From contig CACZQU010000284.1 in the NCBI GenBank assembly GCA_902783305.1, positions 1 to 6,845 of the forward strand: DNA of 6,845 bases, written 5' to 3'. The stretch comes from an uncultured Lachnospiraceae bacterium. Its GTDB lineage: Bacteria; Bacillota; Clostridia; Lachnospirales; Lachnospiraceae. Position 1 is the stretch's first letter, and each line of letters opens with the position of its first letter. The notes beneath the pieces were generated by a model. That model was not told the origin of the DNA and did not search any database. It saw only the letters and a list, made by a program, of their open reading frames with translations. The position numbers were made by a program, and so were the translations under genes. Positions 4,076 through 6,845 of the stretch are shown here, piece by piece.

Positions 4076-6289
4076 ATGGAATACATTACCTATGACAGCT
4101 CGTCAGAACTTTTTGTTCTCAGAACCCGGAATACGATGTATCAGATGAAAAAGGGCAGATTCGGATATCTGCTGCACCTGTACTATGGAAGGGATCTGGG
4201 CCGGACAGATACGCAGTACCGCGTCGTCTGCCTGGACCGGGGCTTTTCTCCCAATCCGGCAGATACGGGAGAGGACCGGTCCTTTTCCCTGGATGTTCTT
4301 CCGCAGGAGTATTCCGGCGCGTCGAACGGAGACTACCGGATCACTTCAGCGAAAGCCCGCGGCGGGGACGGGAGCGACTGCCTGGATTTCCGCTATGAGT
4401 CACACCGGATTTATCCAGGCAAATACAGCCTGCCTGGGCTGCCCGCCCTTTTTTCTTCCGGGGAAGAGGCACAGACCCTGGAGATCACCCTGTGTGACAA
4501 AGTATCCGGTCTCAGAGCCGTCCTGCTGTACGGGGTTTTCCCGGACAGGGACGTCATCACCCGGGCGGTACGCTTCGAAAACAGAGGAAACGGCACCATC
4601 CTGCTGGAGAAGGCGATGTCGATGCAGCTGGACTTTCTGGAATCTGATCTGGAGCTGGTTCATTTTCATGGCAGGCATACGATGGAGAGAGTGCCGGAAC
4701 GAATGGCACTGATGCACGGACGTGTCTGTGTGGAAAGCACCCGGTGCTCCTCGAGTCATCAGCATAATCCCTTTGTCATTCTCTGCGGGAAAGATACAGG
4801 GGAGACAGCAGGAGAGTGCTGGGGAGTGATGCTGGCCTACAGCGGAAGCTTTCTGATCGAGACAGAAGTCGACCAGTATGGACAGACCCGGATGGCTGCG
4901 GGGATTCATCCCGATCAGTTTGAATGGACGATGGAACCGGGAGAAGTCTTCCATACACCGGAGGTGATCATGACCTATTCCGGCGAGGGCTTTGGAAGGA
5001 TGTCCCGCCAGCTCCATGACGTCATCCGGCAGAACCTCATCCGCAGCAGCTTTGCTTCACGGCCGAGACCGATCCTGGTCAACAGCTGGGAAGCCGCCTA
5101 TTTCCGGTTTGATGAGAAGCTGCTTCTGGATATTGCCGGAAATGCCAGGGATATGGGTCTGGATCTTTTTGTGCTGGATGACGGATGGTTTGGAAATCGC
5201 AACGATGACAACTGTGCCCTGGGAGACTGGGTGGTCAACGAAGAAAAAATCCACGGCGGGCTGAAAAAGCTTTCAGATGAGATTCAGCGGATGGGTATGA
5301 AAATGGGTCTGTGGATCGAACCGGAGATGGTGAGCGAGGACAGCGACCTGTACCGCCGGCATCCGGACTGGTGCCTGAAATTTCCGGGAAGAGCTCCGTC
5401 CCGGGGACGGTCTCAGCTGAATCTGGATATCACCCGCAAGGAAGTCAGGGATGCGGTTATGGATCAGATCCTTTCCGTCATCCGGGAATGCCATATCTCC
5501 TATATCAAATGGGACTTTAACCGGAACGTGGGGAATATTTATTCCTCAGCGGCTCAGGCCCGACAGAAGGAAATTCCTCATCGCTATGTCCTGGCTCTTT
5601 ACGAAATGCAGGAGAGACTGATCTCGGAATGCCCGGATCTTCTGTTTGAGAACTGCGCGGGCGGCGGCGGCAGGTTTGATGCCGGGATGCTGTACTATTC
5701 CCCGCAGATCTGGTGCAGTGACAATACGGATCCGGTAGACCGGCTTGTCATCCAGTATGGGACCTCCTTTGCCTATCCGCCCAGCACGATGGGAGCGCAT
5801 GTGAGCGTCAGCCCCAATCATCAGACCGGAAGGGCGACGCCGTTCTCCGCCAGGGTAACGGTAGCCCGGAACGGAACTTTTGGATTTGAGATGGATCTGG
5901 GAAAACTGACAGAGGTTCAGAAGGAAGAGGTACGGCGGTCGGTGGATCAGTACAGGAAGGATGAGCCGCTGATCCTGGGCGGAGATTATTTTCGGCTCAC
6001 GGACGCGGCCTGCGACCGGGATCAGGTATTCTGGCAATTTGTCTCCAAGGATCAGAAGGAATGCCTGGTACAGGGAATTATCCTTCGGCCGAAGTCAAAC
6101 GGGCCGATTTCCTTTATCCGGCTGCAGGGACTGAAGGAAAAAGCGGTTTATCAGGACACCGGGACGGGAGAAGAATATACAGGCGCGGCGCTGATGTATG
6201 CCGGTATTCCCCTTCCCCTGGCCTGGGGTAACTATCAGCCGATGCAGATGCATCTGGTGGAGAAAGAAACGACGGAAAGTGAGAGGTGA
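4076..6289 (+). CDS. Alpha-galactosidase, GH36
   Basis: A 737-residue enzyme (EC 3.2.1.22) that removes terminal alpha-1,6-galactose from melibiose, raffinose and stachyose. No signal peptide is present, so it acts on imported sugars in the cytoplasm. An N-terminal beta-sandwich (about 1-325) is followed by a (beta/alpha)8 catalytic barrel (about 330-620) and a C-terminal beta domain. Family motifs are complete: NSWEAAYF (336-343), LFVLDDGWFGNRNDD with galactose-binding Asp368-Asp369, GLWIEPEMVSEDSDL (411-425), YIKWDFNRNV with nucleophile Asp480, ENCAGGGGRFD (525-535), CSDNTD with acid/base Asp549, and MGAHVSVSPNHQTGR (572-586). Length and spacing match the tetrameric Firmicutes alpha-galactosidases of the Geobacillus AgaA/AgaB and RafA/MelA type (about 730). 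The ATG at 4025 would add 17 residues not typical of the family. The next gene starts 2 nt after the stop, suggesting a shared transcript. With sucrose as one product of raffinose cleavage, it could feed the amylosucrase-like enzyme encoded nearby. Confidence 0.96.
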   Translation: MEYITYDSSSELFVLRTRNTMYQMKKGRFGYLLHLYYGRDLGRTDTQYRVVCLDRGFSPNPADTGEDRSFSLDVLPQEYSGASNGDYRITSAKARGGDGSDCLDFRYESHRIYPGKYSLPGLPALFSSGEEAQTLEITLCDKVSGLRAVLLYGVFPDRDVITRAVRFENRGNGTILLEKAMSMQLDFLESDLELVHFHGRHTMERVPERMALMHGRVCVESTRCSSSHQHNPFVILCGKDTGETAGECWGVMLAYSGSFLIETEVDQYGQTRMAAGIHPDQFEWTMEPGEVFHTPEVIMTYSGEGFGRMSRQLHDVIRQNLIRSSFASRPRPILVNSWEAAYFRFDEKLLLDIAGNARDMGLDLFVLDDGWFGNRNDDNCALGDWVVNEEKIHGGLKKLSDEIQRMGMKMGLWIEPEMVSEDSDLYRRHPDWCLKFPGRAPSRGRSQLNLDITRKEVRDAVMDQILSVIRECHISYIKWDFNRNVGNIYSSAAQARQKEIPHRYVLALYEMQERLISECPDLLFENCAGGGGRFDAGMLYYSPQIWCSDNTDPVDRLVIQYGTSFAYPPSTMGAHVSVSPNHQTGRATPFSARVTVARNGTFGFEMDLGKLTEVQKEEVRRSVDQYRKDEPLILGGDYFRLTDAACDRDQVFWQFVSKDQKECLVQGIILRPKSNGPISFIRLQGLKEKAVYQDTGTGEEYTGAALMYAGIPLPLAWGNYQPMQMHLVEKETTESER

Positions 6290-6291
6290 AG

Positions 6292-6845
6292 ATGAAAAAA
6301 TGGATGGGGAAAGCCCTTGTCCTGGCGGTTCTGCCGGTATTGCTATGCGCAGGGGCACAGGCAGAGGAAATCTACGGCAGCAGCGCTGGACAGCATGAGA
6401 ACCGGGGAAAAGAGGATGACTATGACTCCGGCGATGAAGAGCTGTTCGATGTGAGCTTCTATAATGAGTATTCCTATGATGAGGATGATTCCTACGGTCA
6501 GTATCCGGATGAGGATGATCTGTATGGGAATGATCTCTATGATGAAGACCTGCATGAGGGACATGACAGTGACTTCTACGAGGACGACTGGCAGGAGGAC
6601 GCGGGAAGCTGGCAGGGAACCGAAGCTGAGGTACACAATGGAAATGAAGCTTATCATGCGGCCGGGACGCAAAATGGAACCGGGGCAGCAAATGCGGCCG
6701 GCACGCAGAATGGAATCACCACACAGAATGGAACCACTGCGCAGAACCTGACCGGCTCACCCTACGGCGCCAATGTCCAGGGCCCGGTTCTGACCGGTGA
6801 TCCGGCCAAAGATGCCGATAAGGATATCCTCGTATTGCTGGAGGG
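6292..6845 (+). CDS. Secreted acidic low-complexity protein (3' end outside window)
   Basis: ATG at 6292 opens a frame that runs off the right edge: 184 residues are visible and there is no stop. The N-terminus is a clear Sec signal peptide (MKKWMGKAL, then a hydrophobic core) with a probable signal peptidase I site after AQA (residue 24). The Cys at 19 is not in a good lipobox. Residues 40-103 contain 29 Asp/Glu in 64 positions together with nine Tyr, and a short repeat of the type YxDEDDxYG. Residues about 120-152 form an Ala/Thr/Gln/Asn/Gly linker with repeated AAGTQNG and TTQNG. A more ordered stretch, TGDPAKDADKDILVLLE, begins near 168 and may open a folded domain. Only 2 nt separate it from the GH36 stop, and its weak ribosome site GAGAGG (6281-6286) lies in the last GH36 codons, so it is probably co-transcribed and may be translationally coupled. 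I do not recognise the family. The acidic tract could bind cations or act as a disordered spacer; this is a guess. Confidence 0.85.
   Translation, partial: MKKWMGKALVLAVLPVLLCAGAQAEEIYGSSAGQHENRGKEDDYDSGDEELFDVSFYNEYSYDEDDSYGQYPDEDDLYGNDLYDEDLHEGHDSDFYEDDWQEDAGSWQGTEAEVHNGNEAYHAAGTQNGTGAANAAGTQNGITTQNGTTAQNLTGSPYGANVQGPVLTGDPAKDADKDILVLLE
6475..6552 (+). repeat. Degenerate tandem repeat encoding YxDEDDxYG units
   Basis: Residues 62-87 of the secreted protein read as successive related units (YDEDDSYGQ, YPDEDDLYGN, then a diverged DLYDEDL). At DNA level GATGAGGATGAT is repeated exactly at 6478-6489 and 6508-6519, 30 bp apart. Such repeats can expand or contract by slippage or recombination. 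Confidence 0.65.
6658..6747 (+). repeat. Repeats encoding AAGTQNG/TTQNG linker
   Basis: AAGTQNG is encoded at 6658-6678 and again at 6694-6714, with a shorter TTQNG copy and a final TAQN. The codons differ between copies (CAA/CAG, GGG/GGC), so the repeat has been kept at protein level for some time. This composition suggests a flexible extracellular linker. Confidence 0.65.

Noticed and set aside
4400..5017. 205-codon minus-strand open frame inside the alpha-galactosidase gene
   Set aside because: Antisense shadow with no recognisable domain. The overlapping GH36 frame is unambiguous.
6334..6360. Lipoprotein signal at Cys19 of the secreted protein
   Set aside because: The residues before the Cys (VLL) do not fit the lipobox, which normally has a small residue at -1. 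A signal peptidase I site after AQA is better.

Overview
The window fits a chromosomal segment of a low-to-mid GC Gram-positive anaerobe, most likely a gut Clostridia/Lachnospiraceae member. This is inferred from the strong AAAGGAG/GGAGG ribosome binding sites, sigma-A-type promoters, a long intrinsic terminator, and the style of the encoded enzymes. No taxonomic marker gene is present, so the assignment is tentative. Three complete genes and one gene cut by the right edge are supported.

Left to right: bases 1-170 hold no convincing gene but are packed with palindromes. Bases 171-2033 (minus strand) encode a cytoplasmic GH13 enzyme that looks like an amylosucrase (sucrose to alpha-glucan plus fructose). 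Bases 2034-2341 are a compact divergent regulatory region. It has two well-formed promoters facing away from each other with only 7 bp between their -35 boxes, a duplicated CAATTGAT sequence covering both -35 boxes, and a structured leader in front of the rightward gene. That gene (2342-3841) is a sodium:alanine/glycine symporter of the AGCS family. A roughly 25-bp-stem terminator (3923-3977) closes it, and the next promoter begins inside the terminator's downstream arm. Bases 4076-6289 encode a cytoplasmic GH36 alpha-galactosidase. Two bases after its stop begins a secreted protein (6292 to beyond 6845) with a signal peptide, an Asp/Glu/Tyr-rich tract and a TQNG-repeat linker.

Functionally, the alpha-galactosidase can release sucrose from raffinose-type sugars, and the amylosucrase-like enzyme can use sucrose to build an alpha-glucan. 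The neighbourhood could therefore join use of plant galacto-oligosaccharides to glucan storage. That link is inference: the genes lie in separate transcription units, and no sugar transporter or regulator is visible. The amino-acid symporter between them has no evident sugar role. The most unusual items are the overlapping divergent promoters, the leader of the symporter gene (a hairpin with a T-run and a 39-codon ORF whose stop overlaps the symporter start), and the acidic secreted protein coupled to the alpha-galactosidase.
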